Origin: Hymenoscyphus infarciens
Lineage: Eukaryota > Ascomycota > Leotiomycetes > Helotiales > Helotiaceae
Length of the DNA stretch: 64,000 bases
Assembly: GCA_001414345.1 (NCBI GenBank)
Contig: LLCB01000062.1
Coordinates: 62,001-126,000, forward strand
Direction: 5' to 3'
The notes below the pieces were generated by a model. That model did no database searches. It saw only the letters and a program-made list of their open reading frames with translations, and was not told the DNA's origin. Within the stretch, counting starts at the first letter, position 1; every line of letters starts with the position of its first letter. Positions 34,627 to 47,107 of this stretch are shown here, one piece after another. Made by a program: the position numbers and the translations under genes.

Positions 34627-37600
34627 CTTGAATATTTGGAAGCAAAGTAGAAATAAAATATCTGACCTGAAAAATGTGCGAAAGAGGTGCTACGACTTAT
34701 ACGTTATTCATAATACTACAAAAAGGCAGGTGAGAAAGAAAGTGCCTTCCAAAATCAGAATGCCCAGGCTTCAAATCACCGGGGTTAAATTCGTGCTTTG
34801 TCGACCCCAGGTTTCAAGTGCGGGGTTGGGGTTGGTAATGCTGGTTAATCACAGTAAATGGAAAATATTATGATTGAATGCATAACCAGTGACCTTCGAT
34901 AAAAGTTACAGAAAATTGAATCTCAGACCATAAGACACAACTACACCCTCAAGTATACAAACAATCTTATGAAGCTGACTGCCCAGCAGGTGCACATGTG
35001 CAAAGGTGCACTTATACTCAGGCTCTCACTTGCTCTCACTTGCTCTCTCAAACGTCTGAAAATCTAGAAATCCCAAAGCAGTTAAGCGAAGAATGATGGA
35101 ACGCGATTGGTCGAATATATGAATGGTACGACTTACAGGGAAACTGTGATGAATATTTCATATTTTGAGTTTTCGTCTCTAAGTCTCTAAAAGGTGGGAA
35201 CAAAGGGCATTTACGGATATTTTTGTTCATTGCGAGCTAGGCACTGTTTTTGGGACCTCTGAGGGCCGGAAGTCGTTTTAGCAAGGACTGATGAACTCAA
35301 GCCATAACCAATGATCATCGTAAGACATGGGATGATGGACTTCATGACCTTGTGCAACATTACTGCAGAAAGGAGCAAGTTAGCAGCCCCAGTGAAGACC
35401 TTGGAGAAAACCATAAGCGGGGGGCAAGAAGTCTCCAAGCAGTGGAAAAGGCACTTTCTATTCTTCTTAATTGTTGTAAAACCTTTATATCTGAAGCCTT
35501 CTCCTAAGAAAAATCCGGATTTTATATATGTCGCCCACGTGAAAAGAAACAAATAAAAGATTATGATATTACTGAATACTAGCTTATATATTTGAAATTT
35601 GATCCTTTTTCAGCCTACAACGAGAGGAATTAACCACATGATTGGGGGTTGCAGATGTATAAGAAACCCGGTTATTCAAACATCATTCTTTGTCTTGATA
35701 TTGTACTCGTACTCAAATGGTATACTGAGAGTAAATTGCGAATAATCGCTTCGCACCTTTCGCCTCTCCGCACTTTCATTGAAGACTGAGATTCTTCATA
35801 TCCACAATCGCTCCAAGCATCATGTCTGGTGATCGCTCTGAGTGCTCCAAGACTATCGCCATAATAAGGCGCTACGAGAGTGTACGGTATAATAGGCAGT
35901 GTCCCCGGTCCATATATCCGGCGGCTATACCTTATCTGGGAGTCAAATTTATGCTCCAACTCAGCTGTGGCAAGCCTTCTGGACTTTGATAGTTCACGAT
36001 ACAAAAATGTGTTATGCTTCTTTCCATACTTCCACCATGTAAGATCCACTACTTGAGCTGATGATGGAACAATCGCTTTGAGGCCGGAAGGAAAATTTCG
36101 CAACCGGTTTGTCTTCTTAAAAGCTAGGATTAAAGCTGGAGCAGAAACAGGCCACGAGCCAGTCGGGAACCGAAAACAGCTCCATGCTGCTAGGGAGGCG
36201 AAGGTCTCTTAGAGACTTCAACAGTCTCGCACACTTTTTTCATCAGCGGATCATAAACATATATGTTAGTTTAAAACTCCACACCAAGAAAATTACAAGA
36301 AGGGTTGTCGGAAGCTTGATATTGAGTAGTCATTGCCTTGCAGCATATTAGTTTGAAGATGGTATTCTTCTTCTAGTTGTAGTCCCAGTATTTGGATAAG
36401 AGAGACGCCAGTCGAGTTGATAATTCATCGATCCTTGGCCATAGGTCGTATAGAGAACAATAGCCGATCAATGCTTATAATCGTGTCTCTCTCTTTGTCC
36501 ATCTATCACTCGCGTATAGCTTCTTTTCGAGCCAATATCAGCGAGTCCATGTCTTCGTTGTCAATGCGGAGGGTTGCCTTAATAAGAGCGTTGCGTCCCA
36601 TTTCGGAAATTTGGAGTGTATAAAATCTGTCTCCTCCGTGGGCGGAATCGTTTTGCGATTTCGAACTCCTCCAATCAGGTAGCCATGTTGGTAGGCCAGG
36701 TAATCGTGGTTGTCATCTAAGATTGCTTGTAGCATGTACAAAAGGTCCTAAATATCTATGTATGGAGAGATGCTGCCTGGCAAACATGAGGAATACTCTA
36801 GAGGGTAGGATTTTATAATCTGCGCTGAACAGAACTCTATCCAATGTCAAATCCGTATCCAGGTAACCAGCAAGTCAGCTTTACTTCCCAGGATGCATTT
36901 GTATGATGCATTTGAAGTTCCTAGGAAAGAAAAGATGAAGAAGCAAAGAAGCAAAGGTAGGTATCCACAAGGATGTTGCTTCAAATTAGCTCTGATGGTC
37001 GTCAGAGAACTCGAAGGAATCGCATGAACATTTTCTGAGGGCATGACTTCAAACTCTTACCATATCTCGGCCTGAATTTTACGTTAAAAGGTTTTATACA
37101 CCTTAAACTGTTTTCCATTCTTTCAGGCTTCCATGAAAACCCGATCAAAAGTATGGAGAATTTAGGCTTCTGCTCCGGGATGGAACACCCCCTGAAGCTT
37201 GGCTGTCAGCCGGCATTGTTAGCCCGAGGACAGGGACCTCCACTACAGTACAGCGCCAGATTGCGGGGCACCACAGCTAAAGTCTCTAACCGCGTCTGTA
37301 CAATTCTTTCCGTCAACATGCAAAATTCCATCCTAGTTATTCACTCTTACACTAGGAATTTGGGAATCTCTTCGTCATATGTGCCTGAGGTAAGGAGAGG
37401 AGTAAATCGAATTACCTCCAAAATGTGATACTGACTACTCCATCAGAATTCTTACGCCGAAAAATGGTCAATCTACTTGCCGACTAGGAGGTTCTCTCTT
37501 TTTTACCAGGAAATAAATTAATGCTGCTTGGGTATCTGCCTATGGTCCATCGAAACGCCAACGCCATCAAAAATCACTATATCACTGTCATGAAAGACCC

Positions 37601-37726
37601 CCATTCCCAAAATAACACCAAAAGACTGTTTTCCTGAAAAGACTGGCGTCTCAAAAGTCACTCACACTTTCCCTGTCAGCGAATCCTCCATCAACTGCAC
37701 CGGGTTCTGCTGTCATTCTCTCCCTT
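34627..37726. other. 3.1-kb gap with possible coding relics
   Basis: No intact gene is supported. Near 35022-35046 there are about 2.5 copies of GCTCTCACTT. On the minus strand, short stretches look protein-like: a frame at 35672-36103 (listed separately), and around 36500-36610 an ankyrin-like stretch (GRNALIKATLRIDNEDMDSL). A frame at 36847-37044 and one at 35211-35552 lack motifs. Together these may be remains of one decayed minus-strand gene. Confidence 0.35.
35672..36103 (-). CDS. Hypothetical protein fragment, possibly a decayed gene
   Basis: A 143-codon frame that extends upstream in the same frame to about 36210 before a stop, so the listed start is not a true start. The composition is ordinary (many R, S, Y). 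I recognise no family. No clear splice partners were found. It may be the 3' exon of a gene whose 5' part, including the ankyrin-like stretch at about 36500-36610, has decayed. Confidence 0.22.
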   Translation of the reverse strand: MRNFPSGLKAIVPSSAQVVDLTWWKYGKKHNTFLYRELSKSRRLATAELEHKFDSQIRYSRRIYGPGTLPIIPYTLVAPYYGDSLGALRAITRHDAWSDCGYEESQSSMKVRRGERCEAIIRNLLSVYHLSTSTISRQRMMFE

Positions 37727-39685
37727 CTAATGAGACTGGTCAACGTCGTAGACAGTTATCGCCTGCTCATCAATGGACTCTATAAAATCAAGCACCATCT
37801 TCTTTGCAGCAGCGACCGACTTTTTGCTTCCTCTGAAGCCAATCTCTCGGGGATATTCTGCGACAAAGGATTTGCGTTGCATAATAACGTAGCAGCCAGT
37901 GGCATGTTTAACGCTTCGAAGGGTCTTCCACTCATCTTTCTTCTCGCACTTCGTGCCATTTAGAGCATATTCTTTTCCCCAAAGCATACAGTCAAATACG
38001 CGCTGAGCCACGCCTAGGCCATCTTCATACGATTTTCCTTCCACTGCTGGTTGGACGCTGAGGCTGACCCATGAGAAAGATGGCTTATTTTCGTCCAACC
38101 ACTTGTTCTTTCCGACATTGTAAAGGGTTTCGTGGTTCTCTACTCTTCGGACATCACTTAGTATTCTTGCCTTGAACCGATGTTGGCCATTGGTCAAGCC
38201 GTTCGTCGACGCAGGACGGAATGTATGCTCCAAGCCAACCTCTCCTGGTTCTGGTCTGCAAAGATTGGATTGCACGACCCAGAAGACGTCTCGAAGTCCC
38301 CGAATTCCTGGGAACATACTGTCGTTGGTGTATGGGTTAAGCATGAGAGCCTTAGAGCCGAGATCCCATTGATCGTCCCAATGGGTTTCCATTGGGCGAC
38401 GTGTAGCCTTGGCCTCGGCCTCTCGAATTGCTCTAGACTCTCGTGCTGCCTCGAGGCGATAGAAACCATGGAGGCCTTGCATGGGGCTAATACCGCCATC
38501 GATGTGATAAGTGTCGTCGTCCATATCACAGCATTGGGTGAATTTTCCAGAGGAATGGATTGCGATTCGTGGTATGTATTTCCCGCCAAGCCTCGTAAGG
38601 GTTTGCATGCAAGTATCCTCTCCAAGGTAAATAACATCTACTTCGGGGTTATAGTAGATGTATTTCTCTGCATGACCCGGGGTTATGGTGTCGAAGGTAC
38701 GGAGCTCATATACCTTCTTTGCTTCTTCGCGAGCTTCGCTGTTGATGTGTAGAATCGCGGGAGGTTTCCGGGATTTAGGGCAGACACGATGCCATGCGTG
38801 GATTCCGTTCCCTGACCAGATTTCTGACAAGTTCTCATTATTGCGGATAGCTGAACCATGTTCAATCTCGATAATGTGTGGCCAGCTCATAACGATCTGC
38901 CAAATCTTGAGTCGGATTTCGGGAGGCAACGCGGAAAAACAAGTCAATGGTGTGAGTGAAGGTGTGTTTCTTGCGGGTTGTTGTGGAATTCTTGTGGGTG
39001 GCTGTGAACCTCTTGGGGCACCAAACAATTGGTTCCATGGATTTCCCATCGTCGGTGGTTTGGACTCTGGTCGATTGAAGTCTGCTGGCTTGGATCTCAC
39101 TCGAGCACTATTTCATTTAGTATCCTGCGTTTGTTTCTATGTTTTAGCAGGTTTGTGGTAGTCACTTACTTCGCCAACTCGGTTTTCTTTTCCTCGGAGA
39201 CCTTGATAGTCTCAGCCATCTTGATTGCATCCAATTTCTTCTTAATATCGTTCAAGACGTTATCAAAGTTGCTGCCTTGGTCAATCCCCTGTTGGACACG
39301 GCCCTCTTGCATTACGTTTATTGTCTACCTAGTGTTAATTGTTGTCTCTCTAGGGAAATGGTATGCCAAAATGCTTACCTGGTTGGTTGTCGTCATCGAG
39401 TCATTGTCCTGGGTGTTCTTCTTTGTGTCACGCAAATCAGAGAGCTTCGTATTGGGTGTTGACAATTGTCCAGAGTTCGGAGCTTGTCGTTGTCGTTGTC
39501 GTACACCAGGTATATCGGGGACTGCAATGAGAGGAGCTGTATTTGGCGCGGCGCTGGTCAAAAGGTTCTATACCAGGGTTACGTTAGTGTTGTCAACCTA
39601 CAATAGAGGTACCTACTCTTACGCCTCGTTGTGGTCCTCCGCCACCCCTACTACCTCGACCACCCTTGTTATCGTTGGATGTCAT
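37727..39685 (-). CDS. 2EXR domain protein with an N-terminal coiled coil
   Basis: Predicted 595-residue protein. Four exons on the minus strand: 39685-39623, 39567-39379, 39324-39170, 39107-37727; introns of 55, 54 and 62 bp all keep frame. The N-terminus is Gly/Arg-rich (GGRGSRGGGG), followed by a polar stretch and a predicted helix of about 50 residues rich in K, E and N (residues 85-135), possibly a coiled coil. The 2EXR domain starts FSALPPEIRLKIWQIVM (about 193), with PPAILHINSEAREEAKKVYE and YYNPEVDVIYLGED as its second box. The Ala/Glu/Arg-rich RLEAARESRAIREAEAKA follows. No membrane span or signal peptide. Function unknown for the family. This is the second 2EXR gene in the window; the two are clearly not recent duplicates. 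Confidence 0.78.
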
Positions 39686-42600
39686 TGTACTATACTCTGG
39701 TCAACAAAGAACCCAAAGTCCAATAACAGAGGCTCGAAAGCAACAGAGTCAATTCAAGTAACTCAGACTCGATGAGGGAACAAGAACTAAGCGAACGATA
39801 TGCCCAGCTTTGATGTTGCTGCAATGTCGAGTTTGTGACAAGACAGTGTATTGAAATGTTCAATGCATGTTACTAAAGGCAGAGATTTATAACCCCGAAA
39901 GGTGCGCTATGACCAGGCAACGAGGTATCGCTTGTTGCCTCGATATGGGCGATGGCGGGTGATTCACTTACGAATTTCCACAGAATGAGTCTGTGGCTGT
40001 GGTAGGTACTTCTAGCTGTGACGCGTTGGATGATTCACTGGAGATTCGCGAGAAATATACATTTAAGATCTAAATAACCTTATAAACATTTAGTCAAGTG
40101 TTTCACTTTCCAAATCTTTAGCTAACTTCATGAAATCAACCCTTCTAATCAGTCATTTCTTTCATTTGCTTTTCTATATACTTCTCTATACTTCTAAATA
40201 GCCTCCTCTAAGCAGGTCTAGGGACAGCGACCTCAAATATGCTCAGCTGGACGACGAGCTGTCCACATTCTCATTTTTGGAACCTGGAGGGAAACAGTTT
40301 TCATGCCGTCTTCTAGCTTATTTGTACAATCTTACAGTCTCCACTTACCCTACATGGTTCTTTGACACAGAGGGAAAACTCTAATACTAGGCTGGGCTAG
40401 GTTGCGAGTCAACTTCTATTCCCCTTAGCAGTACTTCGGACATTTTCCAGTTTTTATGTGACCGGACCGTGACGCCTTTCAAGCTGTATAGGTCTTTAAG
40501 AGAAGTATGTCAGTGGTGATAATTGAAGCCGCTGGGTTAAACTACTGTGACACTGGTATAAGGTTTCAGCTTAAAAAAAGACTTCTTTGAAAGCAATGTT
40601 CTAACGTACAATCTAATTCAGTCTCTTCGTTGCGTGTGACAGTATATCTATCGCGCTTGGCATCTCACTAATGAAGGTAAAATCCTAAAACCTGAAATAG
40701 TTGTATTCCAAACGTACAATTTTGCACGAGCGCGTGCCTTGCTCCTAGCTTTATTTGTGGGGTTATTATTCGGTGTTAGTATACAAGCATTTGTGCTTTG
40801 ATATGCCATCTTCAACTGTATTCAGCTAGGTACCTTTTTATCGGTGTTATGATTTTGTTTTTAGACAAAGTTGAACGGGGAAACTTGCGGAAGGAAGACG
40901 AGAAGAAACGACGTTGTAACTTTCGGCCTTCAGAGAGCGTAAGGATTTGAGACTGATACTTGAGTTTAACTTATGCTCTCCTGAAATGTTGGGTGTTTAT
41001 ATTCATCATTCATAAGAAAGGGTTTGAAGGAGGTGCAGCAAAGTGTAAGCTTAGTATAGTAATAGTACCTCCAGCTAGTTACATTACTTATTAAATTCAA
41101 TTTAGATTCTACTTTAATTCAACTAGCATAGATTGCGATGTGATACTATGGCGAAGTTGGTGCTTTGAAAAAGGTCTGGTGAGCTCCTGACTTCATGAAG
41201 CTAACAGTTAATCCTACTGCTAAGCTTATAGCGCACATGACTTAAGAAGACGAAAATTTATTGAGAAACTTTAAGGAAACCGGTTATTAGAAAAAAGCTA
41301 TCTATTCTACAGATGTTTCAACGGACTATTACTTTCGGCATATCCATTGTACTGGATTACGCCGTTGAAGAACTCTCTGGACCCAGAACACCCAACATAC
41401 CTACAGCAAAACCACGCCCCACTGATAATTTTCCTTCAGAAAACTTCTTTGTCGCAAATTTACAAGTCGTTTTCCTGATTGTGGTTATACTAATAGGTCC
41501 TGTGCTCTGTGTTATCGGAATTGGTAAGTCTTTCTTTCTATACATAGTATTTTATTCTAGCTAAGTTTATAGGCTTGTTAATTTTTTGCGGATACCACTG
41601 GTAGACGGAAGCCCCCAAGTCAAAAGAGATAGAAAAATAGTTCTAGGCGTTTATGATTTTGGACTTTATGATATCGGGCTAAAAGTAAAGGACTTGTTTT
41701 TTAAAAGACAAGGTTTCGTGAATGAACAATATAGCTTATTTTCGCTACTTAGGCTAAATTATCGCACGAAGATTGCCTTTTAGTTGCTTATGTGGAAAAA
41801 CAAGGGAAAACAGAACAAAATAAACAATAGCAATGTAATTAGACCTGTCTTTTTTTAGAAGTCAACGTGTTGCTCTGTAAGATAGAGTCCTACCGATTAA
41901 CAATACAGTTACTTGCGAATTAACCTTAAAGTTAGCCCCTTTTTTATAGATCGTTGTTTAACCTAAGTAAGATAGAACGGTCTACTAATTCAAATTTACA
42001 GATTAGTAGAGTAGAAGACTAAAAAGGAGAGGGGCCCAAATAGAATAGAGAAGGACAAAGCTGAGTAAGTCTTCTCATTTTAATTTATTTTATAAGACTT
42101 TACTGAAAATATGTATTAAAGCTTGATATTAAGCAAAACGTGGATAGTCAAACGCAGCGCTTTTTATGGCTATTGAGCTAGACGGTACGCTGGACCGCAA
42201 TTGACTATGTAATTAGTTATTATTAACCTGAAACTAACATTTTTTAGACATATTGAGCATTTCTTTGGGGTAGTAGGTTTGGCGGTTACTATTACGGCGA
42301 TAATCTTTACGTTATAGGCGTATTAGGAGGCTAAATTAGGTTTGTCTAAGAAATTGATGAATGTATTTGTTATTTAATTTAGTAAATAAGTAGGTTTTTG
42401 TTATTTATAGTATTTATAAAGAATTAGTATAAGAGGAAAAAGAAGTAGGCTACTATTCTCTTAGGTATCTAATAACTTTTCCTATCTCTAATATAGTACT
42501 ATAATATTATATTAGTAAATAGAGAATATTTGTTAAATTAAGACTTCTATTTATTGTTTATATTTATACGATTCGTAAATATATTTAAAGGCCTTATATC

Positions 42601-43025
42601 TTTATAGATTCGTGAATATTTACGAATATCTGCCAGGGGAATATTCCTTAGACAGACCTAGGCTAAATAGGCTCGAGAGAAGGCCGAGAAGGCTTAGGGG
42701 GTACTGGCCAATTCCAAATCAGAAGGAGTGTTTTTCGCCTGAGGAAAATTCGAAATGACCGAGCAAGCGCGCAGTAGAAGTTGCAGCTTGTGGGTGAAGG
42801 GGAGTTCAAAGCCCCACTTTAGTGGAGATAGCTCGACCACGTGATGACGCAGATTGCGGGCGCTGATTACGATTGCCAGAAAAAAATTGGAAAAGTTTCT
42901 ATGCAGATAGCTTCAAGCTCAAACAAACACCACCACCAACCCTAGCGACGCGACTCGAGATTACCGGACTCGGACTCGACCAACTTCACAATCTTATCGC
43001 GATATCGCAGATCACATATCCAGCC
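39686..43025. other. 3.3-kb gap upstream of the Utp12-domain gene
   Basis: Mostly moderate AT content, with a more TA-rich, RIP-like part at about 41900-42690. A near-perfect 20-bp palindrome (ATTCGTGAATATTTACGAAT) sits at 42608-42627, and part of it recurs at about 42569. An inverted repeat CTACTAAT/ATTAGTAG is near 41978-42010. One low-confidence two-exon small gene is listed separately. The final 200 bp are the promoter/leader of the next gene. Confidence 0.4.
41313..41604 (+). CDS. Possible small membrane protein, hypothetical
   Basis: A frame of 70 codons is followed by a good donor (GTAAGT) and, 49 bp later, an acceptor (TTTATAG) with CTAAG before it. Exons 41313-41523 and 41573-41604 give 80 residues. 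The C-terminal third is strongly hydrophobic (FLIVVILIGPVLCVIGIG), so a single membrane span is likely. There is no known family. It lies in AT-rich DNA with little else, so it may be chance. Confidence 0.22.
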
Positions 43026-44219
43026 ATGTCTACCAAACGGAAACTCCCTCAGAAGCTCGCCCAGCCCAAGGTGAACCAGAGCGCAAAGGCATTGGGGAAA
43101 GAAAATCTCAATGATTCGAGAACGGTCGTCTCGGCAGGTGGAAATACGATGCAGGCGCGAACCAATGGCTCGAAGGATATCGTAGAAATATCCAGCGACG
43201 AGGGCAGCGACGATGAGGAGGGAGATTCGGCGGACGAGAGTGCTGGTAAAGAGTCGGAGGAAGAGACATCCAAAGACGATATTGCAATGACAGATGCAGG
43301 TGCGCCGATACCAGAGGATGGGGAGGAGAACGGTGAAAGTTTTGGGGATCGTGTGAGAGCAAATGCGGAGATTATCGATGTTGCTGGTGCTTTTGAGGAA
43401 CCCAGTGCAGTCGCCTACCCAAAAGGATCGCAGATACAACCTCCATCCGGCACATCTTTAGGAACAGTTCTCGCACAAGCCCTACGGACAAATGATGTTT
43501 CGCTCCTCGAATCCTGTTTCCATGTCACCGATGTCCAAATTGTTCGCAATACCATCCAACGTCTCGAGTCGCCGCTCGCAGGCAAACTACTACAAAAACT
43601 CGCAGAAAGATTACATAGAAGACCCGGAAGAGCTGGAACATTGATGGTGTGGGTTCAATGGACGCTTGTTGCACATGGCGGATATCTTGCGACACAAAAG
43701 GATTTGATTCAGAAACTTTCCGAGTTGAATAAAGTGATTGAGGAACGCGCCAAGGGTCTCCAACCACTCTTATCACTCAAAGGGAAACTCGATATGCTCG
43801 ATGCGCAAATTGAGCTTAGAAGAAGTATGCAAAACCAGCGACTACGAATGGATGAGGACGAGGAGGATGAAGGGATTATCTACGTGGAGGGACAAGAGAG
43901 TGATAATGATGAGCCAGTCGCCAAACCTCAACGACTCGCCCGAAATGGAGAGCTTGAGGATTTCTCAGAGGATGATAGCGAGATTTCAGAAGATATGCCA
44001 ACCACCAATGGGGTGATTGCTGAGTCTGATGGAGAGGGGAGTTCGGACGATGATAATTTGTTGGACGACGAAGCAGAGGAGACAGACGAGGATACCGGCG
44101 ACGAAGACGAGGTGGATCACGATGATGTTGATTCCGAGGACGAGGAGAGTGATGATGCAGATTCGGCGCCCCCTTCAAAGCTACAGAGAACGAGTGGTGT
44201 TATTTCCAAGAAGCGATAG
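43026..44219 (+). CDS. Utp12-domain nucleolar protein, probable Utp5-like
   Basis: Intronless, 397 residues, starting ATGTCTACCAAACGG. The Utp12 domain lies at about residues 141-268 (LGTVLAQALRTNDVSLLESC, then LLQKLAERLHRRPGRAGTLM). Proteins with it belong to the t-UTP/UTP-A part of the small-subunit processome and act in the nucleolus on pre-18S rRNA. Fungal Utp5-type proteins can lack obvious WD repeats, as here, which favours Utp5 over Utp12/Utp4. The N-terminal third has an acidic stretch (SSDEGSDDEEGDSADES) and the last 120 residues are extremely Asp/Glu-rich before a basic end (ISKKR), typical of nucleolar factors. The frame is open 51 codons upstream, but the downstream ATG in the CCATGTCT context is preferred. 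Confidence 0.78.
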   Translation: MSTKRKLPQKLAQPKVNQSAKALGKENLNDSRTVVSAGGNTMQARTNGSKDIVEISSDEGSDDEEGDSADESAGKESEEETSKDDIAMTDAGAPIPEDGEENGESFGDRVRANAEIIDVAGAFEEPSAVAYPKGSQIQPPSGTSLGTVLAQALRTNDVSLLESCFHVTDVQIVRNTIQRLESPLAGKLLQKLAERLHRRPGRAGTLMVWVQWTLVAHGGYLATQKDLIQKLSELNKVIEERAKGLQPLLSLKGKLDMLDAQIELRRSMQNQRLRMDEDEEDEGIIYVEGQESDNDEPVAKPQRLARNGELEDFSEDDSEISEDMPTTNGVIAESDGEGSSDDDNLLDDEAEETDEDTGDEDEVDHDDVDSEDEESDDADSAPPSKLQRTSGVISKKR

Positions 44220-45686
44220 AGTGCTTTTGTGTCTGGCTAGGCTTGGTTGGCTAGATGTTGTTGGTTTGCTTGAGTTTGGCGTTGCATGGAAATGGCGTTT
44301 GTCAAAAACGCATATTGTGGGACGATATGTGCAATAGCTCGAGCCAAAAGATTTTTGATATCGAGCACAAAATAAAACTACTGTTCTTGTATGTCGGAGG
44401 TTTCAATCAAACGGGGAGGAAGTCTTTCGATTAATGATGTTTTCAAGTCAATGCTGGAGGTTAAGCGGCAGGCGGCTCGACCGTCGCTGTCCATTCCATG
44501 AACTCCGCCATTCTTTTGCAGGAAAATAAAGCTTCGAGTTCCCGGTTCTAACCTGACGCTTATCGAATTCAACAGTTCTTATGCTCGGTAAAGCTTCTTC
44601 ATTCTCGAGATTTTATCCAACTCATGAATAGCACCGGTAAGTACTTATGAACCCTCATCCCAAAGATATTGTGGAGCCAACGGTAACAACCCAGCCATCT
44701 TCGTACCACACAAGGCTGAGTTCCTTCTTGCACGCAAAATCATTAATATACACCCGTGCATTGGGGATAATACAATTGGTGGTCGCGTGCTCAATGTCTC
44801 CTGTCTGTGGCTCACTTACCTACTCACTCACTCACTCGACCCAAATCAAAACCAAAATCCGTACCACTGTACCATACATAAAACTCCCCAAGACATTGAA
44901 ATTACATCAAGAGTCAGATACCGGGCTCACGGCGAGACAGCTTTCTGCTCAGCCTCTGTGTCAACATTGCATTGTCGCGGAGAGCGGGGTTGTGGGGTTG
45001 TGGAGTGCTGGACGAATGGGAAACTGGACTGGTCAACCATCAGCCAAGATGATTTTGGAGCTGTGGAACTCGTTTTAGTTGCAAAAGGCCTAATCTGCTA
45101 ACTTTCCCATGGATGCCATCCACGCCGATATCCGAAAAGACCCAGGAGAACCTCTTGAAAAATCTGGAAGTCCGCAAATCAAACCTTCCGACCCACAAAT
45201 TCCCCTCCACTTCAGATGACGACGACTGGCGGAGGTCGTGACGTTAAAGATTGAGAAAAAGCTAAGCCCATCAAATTTCCTCTCCTCCTCCCTTGACAAA
45301 AATACAACGTCACTCCTCTTCCAAACTGTCATATATCTTTTCTCATTTCTCTTTACCTCTGTTGTTATTATTTCATGGTTTTTCTCTTTTCCATCTCACG
45401 ACCCAATCACACGATCACCTCGTTCCCAACCCAACATCCTAGTCGCTAAATTAAGGAGACGCGTGGCCTTGGCAGACCCCCCCGGAAGAACCGAAGAAGC
45501 ACGAAGATCTCTAATATATCTTGGCATCATCCACGAGGCTCAACTTACAACTTGTCAAGAGTAGCCTTGTTTTCTTTCGTCCTAGGTCTCGATTTCATTT
45601 TTGTCGCTCAACTGGACGACATTCAAATCCGACCTCAGTTCCGGTTTTCCAAATAATAGTGCGAACACTACCCAATAAATCACCAA
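44220..45686. other. Gap between the Utp12-domain and SGNH genes
   Basis: Holds the 3' flank of the first gene and the promoter of the second. Frames at 44378-44572 (minus), 44647-45078 (plus) and 45238-45564 (plus) have no motif or splice partner and are not called. The last 400 bp are pyrimidine-rich (TCTTTTC and CTCC tracts). Confidence 0.45.
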
Positions 45687-47107
45687 ATGGCGACACTCAA
45701 ACGGCGTTTTACTTTTTCAATTATTTTCTCCTTCCTTTCTCTTACCGTAATATTACTCTTACTCGCCCGACAAAGAGTCGGTACACATCTCCAGTCTCTC
45801 ACCTTAGCAACGGGTTTACATGAATACACCGGTGGGATCTTTCGATGGGATGTAGCGGAAGAGGAGGAAGTCGAAGTGGGAGGAGTGAGGATGGTAGTTT
45901 TTGGTGATTCGTGGGTGGATGATCGACCAGAAAGTGGGATGAGTGGGAAGGGGAAGAGTTGGGTTAGGACTACTTGCGAGGAGGTGAATTTTCCAAACGA
46001 GAGGACGAGGGAGATTGTTGGGAAAACTAATAATTTTTGTTATAGATTGGTTGCACATCATACCTCAACTACGCGGCCACCCAACCAACAGATGAATACC
46101 CATCTAGTTCTCCAAGAGGAGCCCTAGCCATGAACGACATCCACATCGCCACCCTCGAAGAGAGCAAACAATCCCACATCGGCGCCGAGAACCTCAACCT
46201 CCTCCCCGACCTAGGCGCTCAAATCCAATCCTACATTGCCGAAAACCCACCTTCCAAAAACCCAACGGACACCATCTTCGTCGTCTCCCTAGGGTTCTGG
46301 GACGTCTACAACTACGCCAGCCTCGACTTCGATCTAGGAATCAACGCAACCGACGCATCAGTTGAAGAAGTTTTCTACCAACTTGACGTCTTGTACTCCC
46401 ACCTCGCGAAATCCTACCCCACATATACAACCATCCAAGCAGACAACACCACAAACCCACCCCTATTCCCAGTCATCATCCCAAAACTCCTAGACCCATC
46501 TCTCGTACCTGGATGGCTATCCCACCGCCCGCTCCCAGTCCGACCAGACACCATCGCCGAACAACAAAAAAATGCCATGTACCTCACCAACCGCTGGAAC
46601 TTCGCAATGGAAAACAAGATGATCTCATGGATGAAAGAGATCCCCACATTCTACGAGAGCGAAGAAGAAAAAATCGAGGAATTGAGGAGAAAGGCTGAAC
46701 AACCCGAGGCCAAGAACGCCACGAAGCCAACCAATGTTGTTAGAAAAGACATTTTCTACTTCGACATTGCGCAACATATTCTTGACATGTTGATCGAGTA
46801 TCAGATGCAAGATACGGGAATCTCAGACGCCAGAGGTCTCGGAACGGGTTTCACACCTTACGAAAACATCTATCAAGCCTGTCTCCGCGAAAGTGAAGAC
46901 GAAGAAGACAACGAGGAGGAATTCCTCGAACTCAACGGTCATCTTCTGTGCAAATACCCAGACGAGTATTTATACTGGGATGCATTCAACATCGGGTCCC
47001 TTGCAAAAGTGGAGATCGGGAAAGAGGTGTCCCAGATGATCAAAGATGGAGATAGCTTACGCAGGCAGTTTAGTAAGGGTTCTAGCAATGCTGCGGGCGG
47101 TATTTAG
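45687..47107 (+). CDS. SGNH/GDSL-hydrolase-fold protein, membrane-anchored
   Basis: Two exons, 45687-45983 and 46046-47107 (62-bp intron with ACTAAT branch), giving 452 residues. A hydrophobic span at about 8-27 after a basic start suggests a type II signal anchor, putting the domain in the secretory lumen or outside. Block I VVFGDSWVDD (71-80) carries the nucleophile Ser of SGNH enzymes. VVSLGFWDVYNYAS resembles block III, with an Asp where many have Asn. Near the C-terminus the expected DxxH block reads YWDAFNIGSLAK, with Asn where the catalytic His normally sits, so activity is uncertain. Other family members act on acyl or acetyl esters. A charged EEEKIEELRRKAE helix and a DEEDNEEEFLEL stretch lie in the second half. 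The substrate cannot be named. Confidence 0.74.

Noticed and set aside
44647..45078. 143-codon plus-strand frame
   Set aside because: No motif, irregular composition with simple repeats (ACTCACTCACTC), no splice partner; likely non-coding.
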